From Variovorax sp. V93 (GTDB lineage Bacteria > Pseudomonadota > Gammaproteobacteria > Burkholderiales > Burkholderiaceae_C): 64,000 nucleotides of DNA. The position numbers and the translations under genes were made by a program. Of the stretch, positions 44,204 through 51,958 are shown one piece after another. Below the pieces are notes generated by a model that was not told where the DNA came from, made no database searches, and saw only the letters and a program-made list of their open reading frames with translations. Each line of letters begins with the position of its first letter. Position 1 is the first letter of the stretch. The stretch is taken from assembly GCF_041154485.1 (NCBI RefSeq), contig NZ_AP028670.1, positions 124,001 through 188,000 on the forward strand. Reading direction: 5' to 3'.

Positions 44204-45679
44204 TCAGCCGAAGGCCGGTGCCAGGCCATCCCAGCAAAGGTATTTGATCTCGAGGAATTCCTCAATGCCGTACTGCGAGCCCTCGCGTCCGAGGCCACTC
44301 TGCTTCACGCCGCCGAAGGGCGCCACCTCGTTCGAGATCGATCCGCAGTTGATCCCTACCATGCCCGACTCGATGGCGGCCGACGCTCGCCAGATCCGTG
44401 CCGCATCGCGGCTGTACAGATAAGCGGCCAGGCCGTACTCGGTGGCGTTGGCCATCGCGAAGGCCTCCTCATCGGTCCCGAAACGAAACAGCGGCGCGAT
44501 CGGCCCGAAGGTCTCCTCTCGTGCCACCGCCATCTGCGGCGTCACGCCCGCGAGCAAAGTCGGTTCGAAGAATCGGCCGCCAAGCGCATGGCGCCTGCCC
44601 CCGTGCAGCACGGTGGCGCCCTGGGCGACGGCGTCGGCGATGTGCTCTTCCACCTTGGCCACGGCCGCATCGTCGATCAGCGGCCCTTGCTGCATGCCGG
44701 GCTCGAGACCATTGCCCACGCGAAGCGCGGCCACGCGCTCGACCAGCTTGGCCGCGAAGGCCTCGTAGACGCCCGACTGCACCAGGACACGGTTGGCGCT
44801 GATGCAGGCCTGGCCGGTGTTGCGGAACTTGGCGGCCACCAGGCCGTCTGCCGCCGCGTCGAGGTCGGCATCGTCGAAGACGATGAAGGGGGCGTTGCCG
44901 CCCAGCTCCATAGAGCACTTCTTGACCGTCGCTGCCGCCTGGCTGAGGAGCACGCGCCCCACTTCGGTTGAGCCCGTGAAGGTGATCTTGCGCACCAGCG
45001 GGTGCGAGGTCAGCGTACCGCCGATGGCGCGCGTGTCGTTGCCGGTCACGACGTTGAACACCCCCGCCGGCACGCCCGCGCGCTGACCGAGCTCGGCCAG
45101 TGCCAGCGCGGTGAGCGGCGTCTGGCTCGCTGGCTTCACGACCATGCTACAGCCGGCGGCGAGCGCGGGGCCCGCCTTGCGCGTGATCATCGCGGCCGGG
45201 AAGTTCCAGGGGGTGATCGCCGCGCAGACGCCGATCGGCTCCTTCAGCACCACGATGCGCGCCGTGTCCCGCGGTGCCGGGATCACATCGCCGCGCACGC
45301 GCTTGGCCTCCTCGGAGAACCACTGCAGGAAGGAGGCGGCGTAGTCGATCTCCACTTTCGCTTCGGCCAGGGGCTTGCCCTCCTCGAGGGTGATCAACGT
45401 CGCCAAGTCATCGCGATGCTGCACCATCAGCTCGTACCAACGACGCAGGATGTCCGAGCGCGACTTCGCGGTGGTCTGCCGCCACGAGAGGAAGGCGCGG
45501 TGCGCGGCTTCGATGGCGGCCGCCGTCTCGGCTTCCTTGAATCGCGGCAGGGCCACGAGCGCTTCATCGTTCGCGGGGTTGTGCAGCGTGTAGCTGCCAT
45601 GCGGGGACGAGGTGACCCAGTCGCCGTCCACGTACGCGCCTTCGCGCCAGAGTTGCTTGTCCTTCAGGAGATGACGCAT
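44204..45679 (-). CDS. Succinate-semialdehyde dehydrogenase-like aldehyde dehydrogenase (GabD type)
   Basis: 491 residues from ATG 45679, which has AAGGAG upstream; the open frame runs on into the next gene but without protein features. GabD-like sequence: ITLEEGKPLAEAKVEIDYAA, ITPWNFPAAMITRKAGPALA, the base in ELGGNAPFIVFDDAD and the catalytic Cys in RNTGQACISANRVLV. It ends with the usual GGVKQSGLGREGSQYGIEEF. It could act on succinate semialdehyde, glutarate semialdehyde or 2,5-dioxovalerate. Neighbour DapA- and ornithine-cyclodeaminase-type enzymes suggest a semialdehyde derived from an amino- or sugar-acid. Confidence 0.9.
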   Translation of the reverse strand: MRHLLKDKQLWREGAYVDGDWVTSSPHGSYTLHNPANDEALVALPRFKEAETAAAIEAAHRAFLSWRQTTAKSRSDILRRWYELMVQHRDDLATLITLEEGKPLAEAKVEIDYAASFLQWFSEEAKRVRGDVIPAPRDTARIVVLKEPIGVCAAITPWNFPAAMITRKAGPALAAGCSMVVKPASQTPLTALALAELGQRAGVPAGVFNVVTGNDTRAIGGTLTSHPLVRKITFTGSTEVGRVLLSQAAATVKKCSMELGGNAPFIVFDDADLDAAADGLVAAKFRNTGQACISANRVLVQSGVYEAFAAKLVERVAALRVGNGLEPGMQQGPLIDDAAVAKVEEHIADAVAQGATVLHGGRRHALGGRFFEPTLLAGVTPQMAVAREETFGPIAPLFRFGTDEEAFAMANATEYGLAAYLYSRDAARIWRASAAIESGMVGINCGSISNEVAPFGGVKQSGLGREGSQYGIEEFLEIKYLCWDGLAPAFG

Positions 45680-45690
45680 GCCGGCGCTCC

Positions 45691-46710
45691 TTAACAAGGA
45701 TGGCGGCCAGCCATGAATGCGCTGTCCGAGTCCTGCGTGACCGGCAGGCCCGAGGCGACCAGGCCCTGGCGCAGCATCTTCATGAGGCGGTCGGGCACGC
45801 GCATGGCGGGGGCGCGCAGCGGTCCGCCGTTGAAGCCCGCCAGCCAGTCCTGATACTTCCACATCGTGCGGTTCAGAACGCCTGTGCCACCGGCGTAGCT
45901 CTGGGCCGCAGCGCCGTTGGCGTTGCGCGCTGGATTCACCTTCCAGTAGAGCTCCATCGCGGCTTCCCATTCGCCCTTGCGCGCGAGTTCGAAGGCGCGC
46001 GGGTAGTAGCTGCCCATCCACTGGGTATTGCTCGTGCCGGAGAACTGCAGCTTCATCAGGCTCATGAGCGGAATGGCATCGCCCTCGATCGGGCAGCTGA
46101 TCACGACCTCGTCGCGGAAGTGGTGGTACATCTCGCAGATGCCGGCCGGCAGCGGAAAGCCCTGCTCGGACTTGATCGCGACGATGTTGGGACAATCCTT
46201 CAGCAGCCGGCGCACGAGCTCGACGGACATGCCCGCAGGATGCACGCGCTCGAAGCCCCACAAGGGGATCGGGAACAGCATCACCGCCAGCCCGGTCGCA
46301 TCGCAGAACTGCTTCGTGTAGTCGTAGATCTCCTGCTCGGTCGTGGGCCAGAACTGCGGTGGGTAGGAGAGCAGCACGATGTCCGCGCCAGCCTTTTCGG
46401 CCAGCTTCACTGCCCGGATGTTCTCGGCCAGCGTACCGAACGCAGCGTGGAAGAACAGGCCGAAGCCGCTGCCGGCGGTGTCGCGCGCCCAGGCGGTGAA
46501 TTGCGCGTTCTCCTCGGGCGTGATCGCGACCTCCGCGCACAGCAGCGTGTAGGTGTAGCCGAGTTCCTTGGCGAGCGCCACGTCGTGGCGGATACCGCGC
46601 TCGTTGAGCCGGGCGAGATCGGCCGAGTAGCTCGGGATCGTTACCGCGGAACAGCCGACAAGGTGTTCGCGAGCCCATGCACGGGCGTCATTGAGTTGGT
46701 AGGCGGGCAT
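45691..46710 (-). CDS. DapA-family (dihydrodipicolinate synthase/NAL superfamily) lyase, atypical active site
   Basis: 339 residues from ATG 46710, longer than the normal 290-310 of the family. The Schiff-base lysine is present in PNIVAIKSEQGFPLPAG. The strand that normally carries the catalytic Tyr (Y-N-x-P) reads VMLFPIPLWGF, with Phe where Tyr is expected. The N terminus lacks the usual GTxGE substrate loop (LLCAEVAITPEENAQF instead). A C-terminal extension of about 40 residues (RVPDRLMKMLRQGLVASGLP) is present. Members include aldolases, dehydratases and deaminases acting on 2-oxo acids. Reaction here not determinable. Neighbours suggest a step before the semialdehyde dehydrogenase. Confidence 0.82.
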   Translation of the reverse strand: MPAYQLNDARAWAREHLVGCSAVTIPSYSADLARLNERGIRHDVALAKELGYTYTLLCAEVAITPEENAQFTAWARDTAGSGFGLFFHAAFGTLAENIRAVKLAEKAGADIVLLSYPPQFWPTTEQEIYDYTKQFCDATGLAVMLFPIPLWGFERVHPAGMSVELVRRLLKDCPNIVAIKSEQGFPLPAGICEMYHHFRDEVVISCPIEGDAIPLMSLMKLQFSGTSNTQWMGSYYPRAFELARKGEWEAAMELYWKVNPARNANGAAAQSYAGGTGVLNRTMWKYQDWLAGFNGGPLRAPAMRVPDRLMKMLRQGLVASGLPVTQDSDSAFMAGRHPC

Positions 46711-46732
46711 GAGGTTTTCCTTTTCTTGAGGT

Positions 46733-47755
46733 TTACTTGGCCACCGGCACGATGCTCCGGGCCAGTTCGGTTCCGACATGGCGGGCCCGCGCGCGGGCCA
46801 GCAGCATCTCGGCGGTGATGACGTCCTGCAGCGCGGAGCCGACGGACTTGTAGAGAACGATGTCTTCCGGCGCGCGCGCAACCTTGCCGGCCACGAAGTC
46901 GGAAAGCGGAACGAGCCGGGCGGCAAAGTCGATGCCCGCCCTCGCGGCAGCCAGCATGTCGCCGGTGTCGTGGGCCACCTCCTCGGGCATGTCGGCGACG
47001 ATGCGCGCCGCCCGTGCGATCACCTGTTCGTCGACTTCGCGCTGTTCCGGGAGCGTCGAACCGATCGAAACCACCGTCATGCCGGGCTCGAGCCACTCAC
47101 CGCGCAGCACCGGCGTCTCGTCGCGGCTGCGCGCGGCGCACAGCACCACGTCGGCGCCCGCCACCGCTTCGGCTGCCGAGGCAACGGCATTGATGGCCAT
47201 ACCTTGCTCCTGCCTGAAGGCCGCGGCAAATCGTTCGCGGCTGGAGGGTGTGGGGCTGAACACGCAAGCACGGCCGATGGTGCGCACGGCGGCCAGCGCG
47301 GCCAGCAGCCCCCTGGCTTCGAAGCCGGAGCCGATCACCGCGACCTTCAACGCCCGGTGTGGTGCGGCCGCATCCACGGCCACGGCGGCGGTCGCGGCGG
47401 TCCGGATGCCCGTGATGCGATTGCCGTCGATCAGCGCGGCAAGAGCCATGGTCTCCTGGTCGAACAGCGAAACGAGGTAGCTGGCGCGTCGGGCCTTGAT
47501 GTTGGCCGAGATGAGCTTGCAGCCCAGGTGGCGGCCGCTCGGCGAAACCGCGGTGAGCCCGCGCAACCAGACGCCGTCGCCGCGTGCCATGGAGCGCGGA
47601 GGGACCATCGCTGGCGCGATCGCACTCGCGTAGGCACTGCGCAGGGCGTCGAAGGCCGCGTTCCAGTCGGCGAGTTGCGCGACGTCGGCGTCGGTGAGGA
47701 ACAGAGTCGGCGGGACGGAAGCCGCCGTGTCGGGGGTCTGGATGCCCAAGGCCAT
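46733..47755 (-). CDS. Ornithine cyclodeaminase/mu-crystallin family protein
   Basis: 340 residues from ATG 47755, which has AAAGGAG upstream; the frame extends further but only from here is there family sequence. Conserved parts: MVPPRSMARGDGVWLRGLTA, the substrate region GCKLISANIKARRASYL, the NAD(P) loop KVAVIGSGFEARGLLAALAA and ADVVLCAARSRDETPVLRGE, then VLYKSVGSALQDVITAEML. These are ketimine/pyrroline-2-carboxylate reductases, L-alanine dehydrogenases or cyclodeaminases. The stop is 22 bases before the DapA-like gene start, in the same operon. Confidence 0.88.
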   Translation of the reverse strand: MALGIQTPDTAASVPPTLFLTDADVAQLADWNAAFDALRSAYASAIAPAMVPPRSMARGDGVWLRGLTAVSPSGRHLGCKLISANIKARRASYLVSLFDQETMALAALIDGNRITGIRTAATAAVAVDAAAPHRALKVAVIGSGFEARGLLAALAAVRTIGRACVFSPTPSSRERFAAAFRQEQGMAINAVASAAEAVAGADVVLCAARSRDETPVLRGEWLEPGMTVVSIGSTLPEQREVDEQVIARAARIVADMPEEVAHDTGDMLAAARAGIDFAARLVPLSDFVAGKVARAPEDIVLYKSVGSALQDVITAEMLLARARARHVGTELARSIVPVAK

Positions 47756-47856
47756 ATCTCCTTTAGTTGGAGCGGATGCTAGGCAGGCAGGACCGGCGCA
47801 GCGAGAGCACGTGCGCGAAAGCAGCTTTCCCGTTATCGGATAGCTGGCAGCTGCGA

Positions 47857-48762
47857 CTATGTCGCCTTGAGGGTGGCGGTGGCCATGGAGCGTATGAGGC
47901 TCGCGACCGAACGCGTTGCCAGCGTGTGGGGGCGATGCGCGGTGATGCCCAGGACGATGGATCGCCACAGGGTGGGCCGGGTGATGCGCACCGCGGCCAG
48001 CCGCCGTGCGTCGTGCTGCATCAGTGCCCCGGCGGTGATCGCGAAGCCACCGCCGCAGGCGACGATCTCGTGCTGCAGGCGAATGGAGTCGGCTTCCAGC
48101 GCCTGGACCAGCGACACCTGGTGCTCGCGGGCGAGCACCGCCAGCCGCGCCAGCAGAGGATGAGGCTCACTGGGGAGCACCAGGGGAAGCCTGGCGACTT
48201 CCTCGAAGGGAATGCTCTTGCGCTTCGCGAGGAGATGTCCCGCGGGCACCACCAGACAAAGCGGCAGCCGAACCAGCACGGGCTCGTCCGGCCTCGCCGT
48301 GTCCTCCTCGCGCAGCAGCAGCGCCATGTCGAGCCGGCCCTGGCCCAGCCATTCCTCCAGCTGTGCGCTGGAGCCTTCCGTGAGATGCAGGCGCACCTCG
48401 GGCCACTGCTTGCGGACTTCGGAGAAGAGCACCCCCGCCAGCAAGGGCACGGTCGACGGAAGCAGGCCGCAGCGCACGTCCCCAATGGGCATGCCGCTGC
48501 GTGTGCGCATCTCATCGGCAAGCTGCTCGGCTTGCCGGATCAGCGCCATGATGCGCGGATACACCTGCTCTCCGAATTCGGTCAGCACCACGCCGCGGCC
48601 GGTGCGGCGGAAAAGGCGTGCTCCCGATTCGGTCTCGAGCTGCGCGATCTGGCGGCTCACCACGGACTGCGGAAGGTCCAGCGCGACGGCCGCGCCGGAC
48701 ACGCTGCCGAGGTCTGCCACCTTGACGAACAGTCGCCACCTGGCGTCGACGATGGTTTGCAT
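47857..48762 (-). CDS. LysR-family transcriptional regulator
   Basis: 301 residues from ATG 48762 (MQTIVDARWRLFVKVADLGS). The helix-turn-helix GAAVALDLPQSVVSRQIAQL sits near residues 22-41 and the effector half contains CGLLPSTVPLLAGVLFSEVR and SLVQALEADSIRLQHEIVAC. It is separated by only 13 bases from a second lysR gene and by about 100 bases from the enzyme genes that follow in the same direction. The two lysR genes are probably co-transcribed. Confidence 0.9.
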   Translation of the reverse strand: MQTIVDARWRLFVKVADLGSVSGAAVALDLPQSVVSRQIAQLETESGARLFRRTGRGVVLTEFGEQVYPRIMALIRQAEQLADEMRTRSGMPIGDVRCGLLPSTVPLLAGVLFSEVRKQWPEVRLHLTEGSSAQLEEWLGQGRLDMALLLREEDTARPDEPVLVRLPLCLVVPAGHLLAKRKSIPFEEVARLPLVLPSEPHPLLARLAVLAREHQVSLVQALEADSIRLQHEIVACGGGFAITAGALMQHDARRLAAVRITRPTLWRSIVLGITAHRPHTLATRSVASLIRSMATATLKAT

Positions 48763-48775
48763 GGGGTCGTTGTCC

Positions 48776-49690
48776 TCAGGTCTCGTCCATGTGCCTTGCC
48801 GCGTCCGCCAGCAGGCTGCGCAACCAGACCAGCCCGGGATCGCTGGTGCGGAACTTGTGCCATTGCACAGACTGCTCCATGCGATCGAATTGCATCGGCG
48901 TTTGGCGGATCTCAAGCGGAAAGGCCTGGACCAGCCGGCGCGCGACGCGTGCATGCACCGTCGCGACGTACTCCGTGCCCACCAGCATCGCAGGCAGCGT
49001 GACGAAGCTGTAGGTCGAGACGGCGATGCGACGCGTGACGCCGAAGCGCCTGAGGAACCATCCCTCGAACGCGTCGGCCTGCCCACCGGCCGGCTGCATG
49101 ACGACGTGCTCCGCGTTCACGTACCGCTCGAAGCTAAGCTCGCCCTGCGCCAACGAGCCGTGCCGCCACACCATGCAGACGAAATCCTCGTGGTAGAGAA
49201 GCTCGCGCGGATGGTCCGGGGACATGAAGCCGGTGGGAATGATGAGCAGGTCGGCTTCCCCGCGCTCCAATTGCCGGTGCGGCGCCGCCACCTGCGGCAG
49301 GAACTCGAAACGGACCGTGCTGCGCGCCTTCGCCGCGAGCGCCAGCAGCGACGGCACCAGCACGAGCTGGGTGTAGTCCGAGGCGAAGATGCGAAAGATG
49401 CGGTCGCTGCCATTCGGCTCGAAGACCGGCTGGTCCGCGATCGTGCTGTCGATGCGCAAGAGGAGATCGCGAACGGCGGCGTGCAGCCCTTCCGCCCGCG
49501 GCGTGAGTTCCATCTTGCGGCCGATCTGCACGAGCAATTCGTCGCCGAAGTAGTCGCGCAAGCGCGCCAGCGCATTGCTCGTCGCTGATGCGCTCAGGTT
49601 CAGTGCTTCGGCAGCGCGGCTCACACTGCGTTCCTTGAGCAGCACGTCGAGCGCCACCAGCAGGTTGAGATCGAGCTTCTTGAATCTCAT
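48776..49690 (-). CDS. LysR-family transcriptional regulator (NodD/DntR-like branch)
   Basis: 304 residues, starting MRFKKLDLNLLVALDVLLKE, the characteristic opening of the NodD/NagR/DntR branch, with HTH VSRAAEALNLSASATSNALA. The effector domain includes VCMVWRHGSLAQGELSFERY and ends with RSLLADAARHMDET. Regulators of this branch usually respond to aromatic acids such as salicylate. It is divergent from the oxygenase operon starting near 49928 and is probably its regulator, while the lysR gene behind it may serve the minus-strand enzyme genes. Confidence 0.9.
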   Translation of the reverse strand: MRFKKLDLNLLVALDVLLKERSVSRAAEALNLSASATSNALARLRDYFGDELLVQIGRKMELTPRAEGLHAAVRDLLLRIDSTIADQPVFEPNGSDRIFRIFASDYTQLVLVPSLLALAAKARSTVRFEFLPQVAAPHRQLERGEADLLIIPTGFMSPDHPRELLYHEDFVCMVWRHGSLAQGELSFERYVNAEHVVMQPAGGQADAFEGWFLRRFGVTRRIAVSTYSFVTLPAMLVGTEYVATVHARVARRLVQAFPLEIRQTPMQFDRMEQSVQWHKFRTSDPGLVWLRSLLADAARHMDET

Positions 49691-49927
49691 TGTTGTGTCA
49701 TCTCCGGTCTGGTTCGGCGGCGCGGACTCCGGTCTCCAGCGCGTAATTGTCGAGGTTCTCGGAGCGCATCTTGGACGCGATTCGCGCGTCCCGGGTTAAC
49801 CCTCGATCGTTCGGCCGCACCGAAAGCTCGCCTTCATCGAAAGCGATTTTCCGAAGGCGCGTGCCCGCATAACCTTCCGCTCCATCACCGCAAGCAGCGG
49901 TGCAATACCAAAGGCAGGAGACAACGA
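49691..49927. promoter_or_regulatory. Divergent promoter region between lysR and the oxygenase operon
   Basis: A 237-base spacer with no credible gene. It ends with AGGAGACAA at 49916-49924, the RBS of the 28-codon leader ORF. Inverted GCGCG words occur near 49779-49791. No promoter boxes assigned. Confidence 0.35.
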
Positions 49928-50014
49928 ATGGCCATGTGCCAACCGAAGGGCGTGTTCGTGCCCACGAACCCCGGCTTCACCGGATGCGCCCTTGCATGGC
50001 GCGCGGCGACCTGA
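49928..50014 (+). CDS. 28-residue SD-led leader ORF at the head of the oxygenase operon
   Basis: ATG 49928 follows AGGAGACAA (49916-49924), the strongest ribosome-binding leader type in this window. It reads MAMCQPKGVFVPTNPGFTGC then ALAWRAAT, ending TGA at 50012-50014, two bases before the ATG at 50017 of the FAD protein, which lacks its own good SD. Ribosomes finishing here could re-initiate on the next gene. A homologue would confirm it as a real peptide; it could also be a relic of a lost gene. Confidence 0.45.
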   Translation: MAMCQPKGVFVPTNPGFTGCALAWRAAT

Positions 50015-50016
50015 AG

Positions 50017-51120
50017 ATGACGGTGCATCGCGTCGTCGTCGTCGGAGCGGGCATCGCGGGCCTGGCGTGTGCCCTCGCCTGCGCCCGTGCCGGGGCGAGC
50101 GTGGAGATCCTGGAAGCGCGGACCCGACCGGCTGCGACGCCGGCGCACCTCGACCTCGTCCCCAACCTGTTGCGCGACCTCGCACGGTTGGGCATCGCCG
50201 AGGAATGCGTGCGCCGCGGTTTTGCCTACAACGGACTGGCGGTGGTCAACGAACACGGCGATCAAGGTTTCGAGATCCCGACGCCGCGTCTCGCCGGCAG
50301 CCACCTGCCCTGTGCCGCCGGCATCGCCTACGACGAAGCCCTGGATGTGCTGACAACACATGCGCAAACGGCCGGGGCTGTGATTCACGCCGGGCGTCGC
50401 GCCACCACCGTCGATCCCGCGACAGGCCGCGTTTCCGCGACAGACGGCAGCCGATTCGAGGCCGATCTCGTCGTTCTCGCCACGGGAGCCGACTCGCCCC
50501 TCGCCGCGCAACTGTTCGGCTCGGTGTCGCGCAGAGCGATCGTGCATTGGTGGTGGCATGCGCTGCTTCCCCGCCCCGAGGGCCTGGACCGCGCCACCTG
50601 GATGGCGGGTGCGCCGGGGCGCCGCCTGCTTCTCGTCCCCATCGACATGTCACGCGCCGGCATCGCCGTGATTCGGACGCAGGCGGTTGGCGCCGGAACG
50701 GACGGCGCTGCGCTGCGCGAGACGCTGGCCGGCTGGGGTGGTCTACCGCAGCGGCTCGCTGCCTTGATTTCTCCGCAGACGCCCACGGCGCTGCACCCGG
50801 CGAGCGTCGCCCTGCTCGAGCCCCCCTGGTATCAGGAAGCGGTCGTGGGCGTCGGCGCCTGCGTGCATGCGCCGCCGCCGCCGTTCGGGCAGGCCGCCGC
50901 GCAGGCGCTGGAGGACGCGGTCGTGCTCGGCGAACTCGTCGGCGCCCGGCTGGCGCGCCCGTCGCTGCTGGAGCAGTACATGGCCAGGCGCGGCGAACGC
51001 GCACGCCGCGTCCATTCCTTGCTCGAGCGCGCGGCGCGATGGGTCGCACAACCCGAGCCGGCGATGGACCTGATGGCCCTGTCGCGCGAACTCGGCTCGA
51101 TCCTGGCCGTTCCGGCATGA
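50017..51120 (+). CDS. FAD-dependent oxidoreductase/monooxygenase with altered GD motif
   Basis: 367 residues from ATG 50017 (MTVHRVVVVGAGIAGLACAL). The FAD-binding GxGxxG and the acidic residue at the end of the second strand (VEILEA) are typical of group A flavin monooxygenases. The usual GD motif (GDAAHPxxP..GQG) is replaced by VGVGACVHAPPPPFGQAAAQ, so the Asp that contacts the flavin ribityl chain is Ala. The downstream helix QALEDAVVLGELV is conserved. In-frame ATGs at 49996 and 49900 exist but are less well supported. Reaction unknown; it may bind FAD differently, or be partly degenerate. Confidence 0.78.
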   Translation: MTVHRVVVVGAGIAGLACALACARAGASVEILEARTRPAATPAHLDLVPNLLRDLARLGIAEECVRRGFAYNGLAVVNEHGDQGFEIPTPRLAGSHLPCAAGIAYDEALDVLTTHAQTAGAVIHAGRRATTVDPATGRVSATDGSRFEADLVVLATGADSPLAAQLFGSVSRRAIVHWWWHALLPRPEGLDRATWMAGAPGRRLLLVPIDMSRAGIAVIRTQAVGAGTDGAALRETLAGWGGLPQRLAALISPQTPTALHPASVALLEPPWYQEAVVGVGACVHAPPPPFGQAAAQALEDAVVLGELVGARLARPSLLEQYMARRGERARRVHSLLERAARWVAQPEPAMDLMALSRELGSILAVPA

Positions 51121-51163
51121 CCCGCGCAGCCCCCTCTTCCAACTTCAACAGGAGCTCCATTCC

Positions 51164-51910
51164 ATGATCAAGATGATGGCCACGATCTGCCGCCGCCCCG
51201 GCATGACCCACGCCGAGTATGTGGCGTACGTGCAGCACGTGCATGGCCCGATCGCGACCGAGACACCGGTCACGTTGAGGCGCTACGTGCAGAACCATGT
51301 GTTCGATGCTGCCTTCGGCACTGCCGCGGATCGCGCGCATTCGATGGTGGTGGCGCGCGACTCGGTGACGGAGCTGTACTGGGATACCCCGCAGGACATG
51401 GCCGCCAACTTCGCGCACGAGCATGTGCGCACGAAGGTCGGCCCCGATGGCGCCAACTTCAGCGACCTGAGCGTGGCATTGAGCCTGGTTGCACAGGAGA
51501 GCGAGCAGCCGGTCCAGCGCCCGGGTCGTGGTGCGGGCGCCAAGGTCATGCACTTCATGCGGGCCTCCGAAGGCCTGAGCCTGGCGGAATTCTTCGATCG
51601 CTGGGCGCGCGCACACGAGCAGGCCCTCGCTGCGGCGCCGGCGGCCGCGGAGGCCGTGCGCCGCTGTGTGCACAACCGGCAACTGCCGCAGTTCAACGAG
51701 ATGCTCGCGTACTTCGGTGGGCTGGAGGTCTTCTACGAAGGAGTGGCGAGCCTCTGGTTCGACGACGTGGCCAGTGTGGGTGCCTTCCGCGCGTACGAGC
51801 GCGCGCTGCTCGCCATCAATGCCGATCCCGGATCAGCTTTCTATCAGCCATCGAAATCGTTCTTCCTCCATGCAACGGAAGTGCCGATCTACGAGCGCAG
51901 CGCGCACTGA
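51164..51910 (+). CDS. Tandem-domain EthD family protein
   Basis: 248 residues made of two EthD-like ferredoxin folds. The first half (MIKMMATICRRPGMTHAEYV, YVQHVHGPIATETPVTLRRY, VQNHVFD) and the second (KVMHFMRASEGLSLAEFFDR, WARAHEQAL, VRRCVHNRQLPQFN) show the same order of motifs. EthD was first seen with the ethyl tert-butyl ether P450 system and is required for it; such proteins occur in many ring-hydroxylation clusters with undefined function. It is spaced 43 bases after the FAD protein in the same operon. Confidence 0.85.
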   Translation: MIKMMATICRRPGMTHAEYVAYVQHVHGPIATETPVTLRRYVQNHVFDAAFGTAADRAHSMVVARDSVTELYWDTPQDMAANFAHEHVRTKVGPDGANFSDLSVALSLVAQESEQPVQRPGRGAGAKVMHFMRASEGLSLAEFFDRWARAHEQALAAAPAAAEAVRRCVHNRQLPQFNEMLAYFGGLEVFYEGVASLWFDDVASVGAFRAYERALLAINADPGSAFYQPSKSFFLHATEVPIYERSAH

Positions 51911-51958
51911 CGAGCCTGCGCAACGCCCCCTTCCAACCCTTCTAGGACAAAAAACGCA

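Noticed and set aside
45680..46678. Upstream extension of the semialdehyde dehydrogenase frame as a possible fusion
   Set aside because: The extension lies wholly within the DapA-like gene in another frame, and a good SD and family start exist at 45679.
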